Assembly (NCBI GenBank): GCA_938085105.1
Contig: CALKGK010000009.1
Coordinates: 1 to 52,063, forward strand
Source: an uncultured Flavobacteriales bacterium
GTDB lineage: Bacteria > Bacteroidota > Bacteroidia > Flavobacteriales_D > Sanyastnellaceae
Direction: 5' to 3'
DNA length: 52,063 bases
Positions 23,986-31,345 of this stretch are shown here, in pieces (within the stretch, counting starts at the first letter, position 1; each line of letters starts with the position of its first letter). The notes beneath the pieces are model-generated. The model ran no database searches. It was not told where the DNA came from and saw nothing but the letters and a program-made list of their open reading frames with translations. Made by a program: the position numbers and the translations under genes.

Positions 23986-24425
23986 TGGATTGATAGGTTT
24001 AGGTCGCAAGATTGAGTTTTTTTATTGACCGGCTTACGTCGCAAGATTGAGTTTTCAGCGCTAATCATGCGGCTTTAACGCTGGTTTGAACCCTTATTGA
24101 CTTACGTCGCCAACCCCAAAATAAAGCTACTGACTTACGTCGCCAAAACAACTTCAACATTGAACGGCTTACGTCGCAAGAATAAGTTTTCAGCGCTAAC
24201 CATAAGGCGTTAACACTGGCTTGAACCCTTATTGACTTACGTCGCCCAAATTAAAAAATACAGCTATTGACTTACGTCGCCCAAAACAACTTCAACATTG
24301 AACGGCTTACGTCGCAAGATTGAGTTTTCAGCGCTAATCATGAGGCGTTAACACTAGTTTGAACGCTTATTGACTTACGTCGCCCAAAACCTTCAGCCCC
24401 ACTATCCCCCTGACCTACATCTCAC
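23986..24425. repeat. Higher-order tandem repeat built on CTTACGTCGC, 34-bp phase, 135-138-bp units
   Basis: The 10-mer CTTACGTCGC occurs exactly eight times on the plus strand, starting at 24033, 24101, 24134, 24168, 24236, 24271, 24306 and 24374. Degenerate copies flank the array at 23998 and 24414. Spacings are 35, 68, 33, 34, 68, 35, 35, 68 and 40 bp, close to multiples of 34. There are two element types: A, GGCTTACGTCGCAAGA, and B, TGACTTACGTCGCC. They are arranged A-B-B three times: 24031-24165 (135 bp), 24166-24303 (138 bp) and 24304-24425 (decaying). Each A block is exactly 67 bp. A truncated A copy precedes them. No frame stays open across the array on either strand. It lies between divergent pdxH and the DUF4236 gene. 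Confidence 0.95.
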
Positions 24426-24541
24426 ACCACGCTATAAAACACTACCACTTCAAGGCCTCTATTCCACCCTAAATTGACATTTCTTCGCATTCTTCGTTTG
24501 GAATTCAGTACCTTATGCTGTATTCTCACAAAAAAAATAAA

Positions 24542-25630
24542 ATGCGCTTCCGTCGTAAGACAAAAATTCTTCCCGGGGTTTACCTCAACTTTAGCAAATC
24601 AGGTGTGAGTACCACTATTGGCCCCAAAGGGGCTAGCGTAAACTTAGGAAAACAAGGTGCCTTTTTGAACACAGGCATTCCTGGAATGGGGCTCTATAAC
24701 CGTCAAAAGTTCTCATCCAAGTCCTCGACAAAATCCAATGCTACACAAAAGACTTCTAAAGAACAGTATCAAGATCTGATTGATGAGATTAAAAGCGACC
24801 CGGCCCAAAACCTCACTTCCGATTCACTAAAAGAGTTGAAAGCAACACTGCTCGATTGTCATATTCGACGACAAGAACTTACCTCGAAGATTGTCCGACA
24901 AAAAAATCGAGTAAAAAAAACACGCCAACTTCTAACTTGGATGCGCATCCTCATCATCGGATTTGTTGTTCTTTCCTTTCGAAGAAAATGGCTTGAAGCA
25001 AAACATGAGCTCAAAGGACTTCAACATCAACTCCATGATGAATTCATTGATATGGATCACGAATGGAACGATGAACTATCGAGCGCATACAATTCCGTTG
25101 AACTGGCTTTTGAGGGGTTGATGACTTGTCATAAAGTTTGGGATATCATCGGTGCTGGAAATAGACAAGCATTAAAAGGTCTGGTCGTTCGCGAAGAATG
25201 CAATTTGAACAGAAAAAGATTGGCCGAAATCAAATCTTCCCAAGAGGCACTCCACTTTGAAAACAACAATGGTGGCGAACTCTTCTTTTATCCCTTCTTT
25301 CTCAGTATAGTCGATGGTTTGGGTGAATTTGGTATTGTTGACTTTAAGGAGCTGAAAATTAGCTACGAAGAACACGAATTCACTGAAAACAATGAAATCC
25401 CCTTGGATTCAGAGGTCATCGACCATCGCTGGTTCAAAGAGAATAAGGACAACTCAAGGGACAAACGTTTCAAAAATAATTTTCAAATTCCTGTTTGTGC
25501 CTATGCCGGCATCACCTTCCAAACCGATAAGGGAGTGCACGAAAAATACATGTTCAGTAATCGCGATAAAGCGTCAAAATTTGTTGAAGAATTCCACTCC
25601 TACCAAAAACTGCTTTTACCAGAACTTTAA
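24542..25630 (+). CDS. DUF4236 protein with coiled coil, membrane segment and novel C-terminus
   Basis: The N-terminus (about 1-55) is a clear DUF4236 domain: PGVYLNFSKSGVSTTIGPKG, SVNLGKQGAFLNTGIPGMGL. A Ser/Thr/Lys-rich linker, a coiled coil (about 80-130) and a hydrophobic segment (WMRILIIGFVVLSF, about 131-144) follow. The C-terminal region (about 160-362) contains a possible PH-like beta sandwich (GELFFYPFFLSIVDGLGEFG ... VCAYAGITFQTDKGVH). DUF4236 has no known function. The ATG at 24542 (MRFRRKTKILPG) fits the family; an ATG nine codons upstream (24515) is possible. Candidate promoter: TTTG (about 24495-24498), 20 nt, then TATTCTCA. The gene and the repeat array together may be an accessory insertion between pdxH and the helicase gene. 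Confidence 0.85.
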   Translation: MRFRRKTKILPGVYLNFSKSGVSTTIGPKGASVNLGKQGAFLNTGIPGMGLYNRQKFSSKSSTKSNATQKTSKEQYQDLIDEIKSDPAQNLTSDSLKELKATLLDCHIRRQELTSKIVRQKNRVKKTRQLLTWMRILIIGFVVLSFRRKWLEAKHELKGLQHQLHDEFIDMDHEWNDELSSAYNSVELAFEGLMTCHKVWDIIGAGNRQALKGLVVREECNLNRKRLAEIKSSQEALHFENNNGGELFFYPFFLSIVDGLGEFGIVDFKELKISYEEHEFTENNEIPLDSEVIDHRWFKENKDNSRDKRFKNNFQIPVCAYAGITFQTDKGVHEKYMFSNRDKASKFVEEFHSYQKLLLPEL

Positions 25631-25698
25631 GTGAGCGCTTGTATTTTCCAAGCAACTTCAATTTTACCTTTTAAGGGCTTTCAGATAACTAGATTCGG

Positions 25699-25706
25699 TA
25701 TCTTTG
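25699..25706 (+). promoter_or_regulatory. -7 promoter box of the DEAD-box gene
   Basis: TATCTTTG, 20 nt before the ATG at 25727. It supports 25727 rather than the in-frame GTG at 25631 as the start. Confidence 0.6.
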
Positions 25707-25726
25707 CGATCAACAAATTCATTTGC

Positions 25727-26863
25727 ATGTCCTTTAAAAGCCTAAAACTTCCTGCCTACCTCGTTCAACACCTGCAAAAACATCACTTTACAAAGGCTAC
25801 TCCTGTTCAACTTGAAGCCATTCCTGCTGTTTTTTCGGGAAAAGATGTGTTGGGCGTTGCTCCTACTGGAACTGGGAAAACGGCTGGATATGTACTCCCC
25901 CTCCTCAGTATTTTTGAAAAGAAACCGCTGAACAATCGGCATGTGAATGCACTGGTTTTGGTTCCTACTCGAGAGTTGGCTGTACAGGTTGATGAAGTGT
26001 TGAGTCAGTTTTCCGCCGGACTAAAAACACCGCTTAAAACGATGGCTGTCCATGGAGGAAAGTCGATCAACCTCCAAATGATGAAAATGAACCGAGTAAG
26101 CATTCTTGTGGCTACTCCTGGTCGACTCTTGGATCTGGTTCGAAACAAAGCTGTGCACTTGGACGAAGTGAAAACGTTTGTTTTGGATGAAGCAGATAAA
26201 CTCTTGAACCTCGGTTTTCAAGATGAATTGAACGAAGTCTTGGCCTTACTTCCTGCGAAAAGGCAAAACCTGCTCTTTAGTGCTACTTTAAATTCGAACA
26301 TTCAAGATTTGAGCCGACTCTTTCTCGACGAACCTCAACTCATCGAAATGCCAGACGCTCCAGTGCAAGAGCGCTTGATTCGAGAATATGGTTTTCGGGT
26401 TGAACAGAACAAGAAAGGGGTTTTACTGCGTGAATTGATCAAGAGGAACAACTTCTCATCAGTGCTCGTTTTCACATCTTCCACCCATCAAGCCGATCAC
26501 GTATGCACAAAATTGGAACGGAATGGAATTAAAGCAGCTGCCATACATGGTAAGAAAAGTCAAGGTGCACGTGATGCAGCCTTGATTGCTTTCAAAAATG
26601 GGGAACTCCAAGTTCTAGTAGCAACGGATCTTCTCGCCCGTGGGGTAGATATTAAAGGTCTACCTGCCGTAATCAACTACGAACTCCCAAGGTCGCCTAA
26701 AGACTACACCCACCGGATCGGCAGAACCGGAAGAGCCGATGAACGAGGAGAAGCATTCAGCTTGGTTTCGCCAGAAGAAGAACAGCATTTTCGCATCATC
26801 CAGAAGAAGGCCAAGAAGTGGGCTGAAATGGTGGAGTCGACAGCTTTTCTCGCACAAGAGTAA
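25727..26863 (+). CDS. DEAD-box RNA helicase (RhlE-like core)
   Basis: This 378-aa ATP-dependent RNA helicase core has almost no C-terminal extension. It shows the upstream aromatic/Q motif (FTKATPVQLEAIP), Walker A APTGTGKT (45-52), DEAD at 154-157 (LDEADKLL), SAT at 185-187 and the C-terminal HRIGRTGRAD. Such minimal helicases remodel RNA in ribosome assembly or mRNA decay; the precise role is not visible. The ATG at 25727 follows a perfect -7 box. A longer frame beginning with GTG at 25631 overlaps the promoter and is rejected. Confidence 0.92.
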   Translation: MSFKSLKLPAYLVQHLQKHHFTKATPVQLEAIPAVFSGKDVLGVAPTGTGKTAGYVLPLLSIFEKKPLNNRHVNALVLVPTRELAVQVDEVLSQFSAGLKTPLKTMAVHGGKSINLQMMKMNRVSILVATPGRLLDLVRNKAVHLDEVKTFVLDEADKLLNLGFQDELNEVLALLPAKRQNLLFSATLNSNIQDLSRLFLDEPQLIEMPDAPVQERLIREYGFRVEQNKKGVLLRELIKRNNFSSVLVFTSSTHQADHVCTKLERNGIKAAAIHGKKSQGARDAALIAFKNGELQVLVATDLLARGVDIKGLPAVINYELPRSPKDYTHRIGRTGRADERGEAFSLVSPEEEQHFRIIQKKAKKWAEMVESTAFLAQE

Positions 26864-26957
26864 TTTCCATGCCCCGCCTATCGGGAAAATTAAACAAGAT
26901 TAACACCCCAAGAGTAGCAAATGGGCCTTCGATCTTCGTCTCACTTCAAATAATGCT

Positions 26958-26965
26958 TAACTTTG
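26958..26965 (+). promoter_or_regulatory. -7 promoter box 5 nt before an ATG
   Basis: TAACTTTG, followed by AAGCG and the ATG at 26971. It suggests a leaderless or near-leaderless transcript. Confidence 0.5.
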
Positions 26966-26970
26966 AAGCG

Positions 26971-27603
26971 ATGAGGTATTTCCTAATTATATTCAGTGTG
27001 CTGTTTTCATTCGCCGGTCTTTCTCAAGGCGACATGGAAAGCGAGAATGATGTGGTTCAATTCAGTGGTATCGTGGTTACTGGAGACAGCCTCTCTCCTG
27101 TCCCTTTTGTCACCGTTTACCGAACAAGAGATGCGAAAGGAACCATAACGGACACAAAAGGTTTTTTCTCCATCCCTGTTCTCAAAGGAGATACCGTACG
27201 TTTTTCAAGTGTTGGATATGTCCCAACTCAGATGAACATTGCTGATACCCTTTCTTCAAACAGATACAATGTTGTCCAGTTTCTAGGAGTGGATACCGTT
27301 CTCGTTCCCACAACCTTCATTTATCCTTGGCCTACCAAACAAAAGATGAAAGAAGAAATTCTTGCACTTCGATTGGAAGATGATCAAGCCGAACGAGCAA
27401 GAAAGAACTTGGAATCCATCATGATGTATAACCGCATGGCTGAGATGGGAATGGATGGTGGCGAAAACTACAAGATTGCAATGCAGCAACAAGCACAGCG
27501 CATTTCTTACGCCGGTCAAGCCCCTCCACAGAATATCTTTAGTCCAATTGCCTGGGCTCAATTCATCAAAGCATGGCAAAGCGGAGCTTACAAAAAGAAA
27601 TAG
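26971..27603 (+). CDS. Exported CarboxypepD_reg-like domain protein
   Basis: This 210-aa protein has a signal peptide (MRYFLIIFSVLFSFAGLSQ). A carboxypeptidase-regulatory-like beta domain follows (about 25-110: FSGIVVTGDSLSPVPFVTVY, GTITDTKGFFSIPVLKGDTV, RFSSVGYVPTQM). The C-terminal half is helical (YPWPTKQKMKEEILALRLED ... AQFIKAWQSGAY). The domain is the same fold that begins the TonB receptor next door, but here it stands alone with a conserved helical tail. An envelope location is likely and function is unknown. The frame extends upstream to 26869, but that would bury the signal peptide, and the -7 box at 26958 supports 26971. Confidence 0.85.
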   Translation: MRYFLIIFSVLFSFAGLSQGDMESENDVVQFSGIVVTGDSLSPVPFVTVYRTRDAKGTITDTKGFFSIPVLKGDTVRFSSVGYVPTQMNIADTLSSNRYNVVQFLGVDTVLVPTTFIYPWPTKQKMKEEILALRLEDDQAERARKNLESIMMYNRMAEMGMDGGENYKIAMQQQAQRISYAGQAPPQNIFSPIAWAQFIKAWQSGAYKKK

Positions 27604-27642
27604 TTTCTTCATCTGAAGGCACGATTCCCGTTTCATTCTCGT

Positions 27643-27650
27643 TAAGTTTG
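27643..27650 (+). promoter_or_regulatory. -7 promoter box of the TonB-dependent receptor gene
   Basis: TAAGTTTG, a perfect TAnnTTTG match, 26 nt before the ATG at 27677. Confidence 0.5.
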
Positions 27651-27676
27651 CGATTGCAACTCTCTGATTACGCAAA

Positions 27677-30244
27677 ATGACACGACTTTTCGTCTTTCTA
27701 ATTCTTGCCGCACTCCCCTTTTTAGTTTCAGCTCAAACGGCTGAAGTGTACGGTATCATTCGTGATACAGACGGACTCACCCTCCCAGGTGCAACCATTC
27801 AGTCCAATCAAGGACAAGTTAGCGTGAGTGATAATTACGGTTTTTACAGAATTACCGTAAATGCGAACGAAGCTTTGGTGCTCCGCTTTTCTTATGTGGG
27901 TAAAAAGACAGAAAGTTTGGCCCTACAACTCAATCCTGGTGAGCAAAGAGAAGCAAACATTCAGCTCAAAGACAACAGCATTATTACTGACAATGCTGTC
28001 ATTTACGGAACTGGAAAACAAGACTTTATTCAGCGTCTTGAACCAAAAATTGCTTCCCAACTTCCTTCCGTTCGTGGTACGGTTGAAGACCTCCTTTTGC
28101 AAGCCCCTGTAAATTTCACTTCTGAGCTGAGTTCTTCCTACAACGTGCGTGGTGGTTCTTTTGATGAGAACTTAGTGTATGTGAATGACATTCAAGTGTA
28201 CCGCCCATTTCTCGTTAGAGCAGGTGAACAAGAAGGACTCTCCTTTCCGAATACCGACATGATCGAACGCATCGACTTTTCGGCAGGTGGATTTCAAGCA
28301 AAATATGGAGATAAGATGTCGTCTGTTCTAGATATTCGATACCGTAAACCGACCGAATTTGGAGGCGCCGTAACGCTCAGCATGTTGGGAGCTTCGCTGC
28401 AATTAGAAGATCGAAGCGCGAACAAAAAGTGGTCACACAACAGCGGTTTTCGTTACCGAAACAACAGCTACATCCTAGGGACCTTGGACAATCAAGGCGA
28501 TTACAACCCGAATTATATCGATTTTCAAACCTATGTGACTTTCGATCCTGATACTGCCGGACCTTGGGAATTTAACTTTCTTGGGAATTATAGTAGAAAC
28601 AAATACAACTACGTTCCTCAAACCCGTCAAACCGACGTGGGAAACATCAACGAGGCACTTCGTTTGACGGTCTTCTTTGATGGACAAGAAGTGACCCAAT
28701 TTCAAACCTTTTTTGGAGCGGGAAGCGCATCCTACACCACCGATGTTACCCGTTTGAGCTTGGTAGCTTCTGCTTTTAATACATCGGAAAGCGAGACTTT
28801 TGACATTTTCGGACAGTATTTTTTAGATGAATTGGAACGTGATTTGGGTTCGGATGAATTTGGTGAAGTGCTGAACAATCGTGGAGTTGGTGGATACCTC
28901 GAACATGCCCGAAATCAATTGGATGCAAGTGTCTTGAACATCGTCCACAAAGGGTCACACAACATCGATCACAAGAACCATTTCCTCGAGTGGGGAGTTA
29001 CACTTCAACAAGAAATCATTTCTGATAAGTTGAGCGAATGGACTTATCTCGACAGTGCGGGATACAACCAACCTCGTCCTGCCGATAGCATTGGATACCA
29101 AATCCCAGACCTTCAACCCCAACAACAAATTGTCTTAACAGATGTGATCAAGGCGAGAAACGATATTCGTTCAAACAGAGCCATGGCCTATATTCAGGAT
29201 TCCTACGCTTGGAAAAATAAACGTGGAGATGATTTTACCGCTAACCTTGGAATTCGTGGGCACTATTGGGACTTTAACAATGAATTTGTTGGCGGTCCGA
29301 GAGCACAATTCTCCTGGAAACCACGCTGGATGTTCGCCAAGGTAAACGAGTTCGGTGTTGAGGACAGTGTTCGGAGAAATGTGGTTTTTCGTTTTGCGAG
29401 CGGACTCTATTGGCAGCCGGCGTTTTATCGCGAGATGAGAGGTTTGTTTGGTGAAGTGAATCAGGACATTCAAGCACAACAAGCCATTCACTTCGTAGGT
29501 GCGGTTGATTATGTCTTTGAAGCTTGGGATCGTCCGTTTAAGTTCACGGGTGAAATCTATTACAAGGACCTCAACCGACTTATCCCCTACGAGGTGGAAA
29601 ACGTTCGTTTGCGTTATTATGCCACTAACAATGCCAATGGTTATGCCACGGGAATCGACTTGATGCTGAACGGAATGTTCATCGACGGTGTCCAATCTTG
29701 GGTTCGGGCTTCAGTGCTGAAAACAGCTGAAGATTTGGTAGACGATCAGTATTATGAGTATTTCAACGATGAAGGAGATTTGATCCGACCAGGATTTACT
29801 CTGAACGACACTCCAGTAGATTCGAATCTAGTCATGCCCGGCTTCATCCCACGTCCAACCGATCAACGCTTCAGTTTGAGTTTGGTTTTTCAAGACGAGA
29901 TGCCGCGTTGGCCAGAATACAAAGTGCTACTAAGCATCTTCTACGGAACCGCCCTTCCTTTCGGTCCGCCAACCTTTGAGCGCTTCCGAGATACAGAAAG
30001 AACATCCGCCTATCGCCGTGTAGACATCGGTTTCTCTAAAGACCTGGTGACAGAAAAATCAATTGAAAAAGGAAGACTGAAGTGGATGAAAGAAGGAACC
30101 TTCTCCATCGAAGTCTTCAACCTTCTCGGAATCAACAACACCATTTCTCATACTTGGATTGAAGACGTGAACGGAAGACAGTATTCCATCCCTAACTTTC
30201 TTACGGGTCGCCGACTCAATGCAAAACTTTCTTTCCGATTCTAA
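27677..30244 (+). CDS. TonB-dependent outer-membrane receptor with CarboxypepD_reg N-terminal domain
   Basis: This 855-aa receptor has a signal peptide (MTRLFVFLILAALPFLVSAQ), a CarboxypepD_reg-like domain (about 22-105: GIIRDTDGLTLPGATIQSNQ, FSYVGKK) and a plug domain (about 110-215: YNVRGGSFDENLVYVNDIQV, IERIDFSAGGFQAKYGDKMS). A 22-strand-type barrel ends in the aromatic C-terminus AKLSFRF. It imports an unidentified substrate using the proton-motive force via TonB. No SusD-like gene follows, so it is not a classic SusCD pair. Instead it lies 5 nt before the DUF3810 gene, suggesting an operon. Confidence 0.93.
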   Translation: MTRLFVFLILAALPFLVSAQTAEVYGIIRDTDGLTLPGATIQSNQGQVSVSDNYGFYRITVNANEALVLRFSYVGKKTESLALQLNPGEQREANIQLKDNSIITDNAVIYGTGKQDFIQRLEPKIASQLPSVRGTVEDLLLQAPVNFTSELSSSYNVRGGSFDENLVYVNDIQVYRPFLVRAGEQEGLSFPNTDMIERIDFSAGGFQAKYGDKMSSVLDIRYRKPTEFGGAVTLSMLGASLQLEDRSANKKWSHNSGFRYRNNSYILGTLDNQGDYNPNYIDFQTYVTFDPDTAGPWEFNFLGNYSRNKYNYVPQTRQTDVGNINEALRLTVFFDGQEVTQFQTFFGAGSASYTTDVTRLSLVASAFNTSESETFDIFGQYFLDELERDLGSDEFGEVLNNRGVGGYLEHARNQLDASVLNIVHKGSHNIDHKNHFLEWGVTLQQEIISDKLSEWTYLDSAGYNQPRPADSIGYQIPDLQPQQQIVLTDVIKARNDIRSNRAMAYIQDSYAWKNKRGDDFTANLGIRGHYWDFNNEFVGGPRAQFSWKPRWMFAKVNEFGVEDSVRRNVVFRFASGLYWQPAFYREMRGLFGEVNQDIQAQQAIHFVGAVDYVFEAWDRPFKFTGEIYYKDLNRLIPYEVENVRLRYYATNNANGYATGIDLMLNGMFIDGVQSWVRASVLKTAEDLVDDQYYEYFNDEGDLIRPGFTLNDTPVDSNLVMPGFIPRPTDQRFSLSLVFQDEMPRWPEYKVLLSIFYGTALPFGPPTFERFRDTERTSAYRRVDIGFSKDLVTEKSIEKGRLKWMKEGTFSIEVFNLLGINNTISHTWIEDVNGRQYSIPNFLTGRRLNAKLSFRF

Positions 30245-30249
30245 GAGCG

Positions 30250-31302
30250 ATGCTGAAGAGGATCAAAAAACACTTTGGACTGTTCTTAGTACTGTGTTGT
30301 ATCCTCGTTTTTCAAATCTTTAAAGCATTTCCCGAATGGGGAGAAAACTATTACCGAAGAGGGGTTTATAAAAGCATTCGCAGTGTTTGGATCTTCTTGG
30401 ACCGAACAGCACCCATCGATGCCGACGTACTATTTCTTTTATTTTTCGGGGTGATGTTTTTCTTTCCCATCCGAAGATTGGGACTGTTTCATCATGGCAA
30501 ACGACCTTTTGCCGTGCTCCGGCTCGGCACACTGATTACTTTTTTCTACATCATCTGGGGATTCAATTATGCTTGTCCGAGTTTCTTCGAACACCTCAAA
30601 ATAGAAGTGTCCGACCCCCCCATTAAAATCAATACGCAAAAATACCTTGACCAATGCGAAGTGCTCCACCGAAGTATTGAACCAACATTGCATTATATGA
30701 GCACAGATCTTCCTCAAGAAGAAATCGATGATTTGTCTGAGCTCTTAGTAGCAACCCTCAATCAATATCACTTTTTCAATCATGGCAAAGCGAGTGTGCG
30801 ACAATTGAGTAAAAACGGAGTCTTACGAAGATTGGGCATCGCAGGAATTTTCATGCCTTTTTCGGGTGCGGGAAATATTGATCGAAGCTATACCCGTCAT
30901 CAAAAAATCTTCACCTGCACACACGAACTAGCACACGCCTATGGAATTACCGACGAAGGAGAAGCCAACCTCCTTGCCTATTTGGCCTTGATGAATTCTA
31001 CATCACAGGAGTACCGTTTTTCAGCAGCCTTCACCCACCTTAGATACCTCCTTTCCACTGGCGATCTTCAAGAAGAAGAACTTCCTTCCTGGGCTCTAGA
31101 TGAATTGGAGATCCTGAGAGCAAATGCCGCCATGTATCCTCCTTTTTTCCAAGAAATAAGTCAAGAAATAAACAATATCTACCTCAAAACCAATGGCTTG
31201 GATGACGGTGTTTCTTCTTATCTCAGCTTTCCCCAAAAGTTGGTGTATATTGAACACTTTTTGGAGTCGGGGAAATCCCACAACAAGAATAGGGTGAATT
31301 GA
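30250..31302 (+). CDS. DUF3810 membrane protein with zinc-metallopeptidase-like HELAH motif
   Basis: This 350-aa protein has two or three N-terminal hydrophobic segments (about 10-25, 58-72, 92-108) and a large soluble domain. The soluble domain contains HELAHAYG (H225, E226, H229) followed by DEGEANLLAYLA, where E238 is suitably placed as a third zinc ligand of a gluzincin. DUF3810 has no proven activity. The motif suggests a membrane-anchored peptidase, but this is inference. The gene is 5 bp downstream of the TonB receptor and probably co-transcribed with it. Confidence 0.88.
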   Translation: MLKRIKKHFGLFLVLCCILVFQIFKAFPEWGENYYRRGVYKSIRSVWIFLDRTAPIDADVLFLLFFGVMFFFPIRRLGLFHHGKRPFAVLRLGTLITFFYIIWGFNYACPSFFEHLKIEVSDPPIKINTQKYLDQCEVLHRSIEPTLHYMSTDLPQEEIDDLSELLVATLNQYHFFNHGKASVRQLSKNGVLRRLGIAGIFMPFSGAGNIDRSYTRHQKIFTCTHELAHAYGITDEGEANLLAYLALMNSTSQEYRFSAAFTHLRYLLSTGDLQEEELPSWALDELEILRANAAMYPPFFQEISQEINNIYLKTNGLDDGVSSYLSFPQKLVYIEHFLESGKSHNKNRVN

Positions 31303-31327
31303 ATTCCTCCAAAGGAAATCAGTTTCC

Positions 31328-31335
31328 TATATTTG
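31328..31335 (+). promoter_or_regulatory. -7 promoter box of the lectin-like gene
   Basis: TATATTTG, 10 nt before the ATG at 31346. It starts a probable three-gene transcript (31346-34927). Confidence 0.5.
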
Positions 31336-31345
31336 ACCTAATCAC

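Noticed and set aside
24070-24250. A stretch of about 60 open codons on the minus strand through the repeat array
   Set aside because: Copies one and three contain in-frame TGA stops, there is no suitable start, and the frame closes on both sides. The array is non-coding.
24031-24425. CRISPR array
   Set aside because: The repeated core is only 10-13 bp, and the would-be spacers are themselves repeated (the A block and the CAACTTCAACATTGAAC stretch recur). No cas genes are present.
25631-25726. GTG start for the DEAD-box helicase
   Set aside because: The region contains a perfect -7 box, and the extra 32 residues have no counterpart in the family.
27677-31302. SusCD-type polysaccharide locus
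   Set aside because: There is a TonB receptor but no SusD-like lipoprotein, and the GH13 lipoprotein is 9 kb away in another unit.
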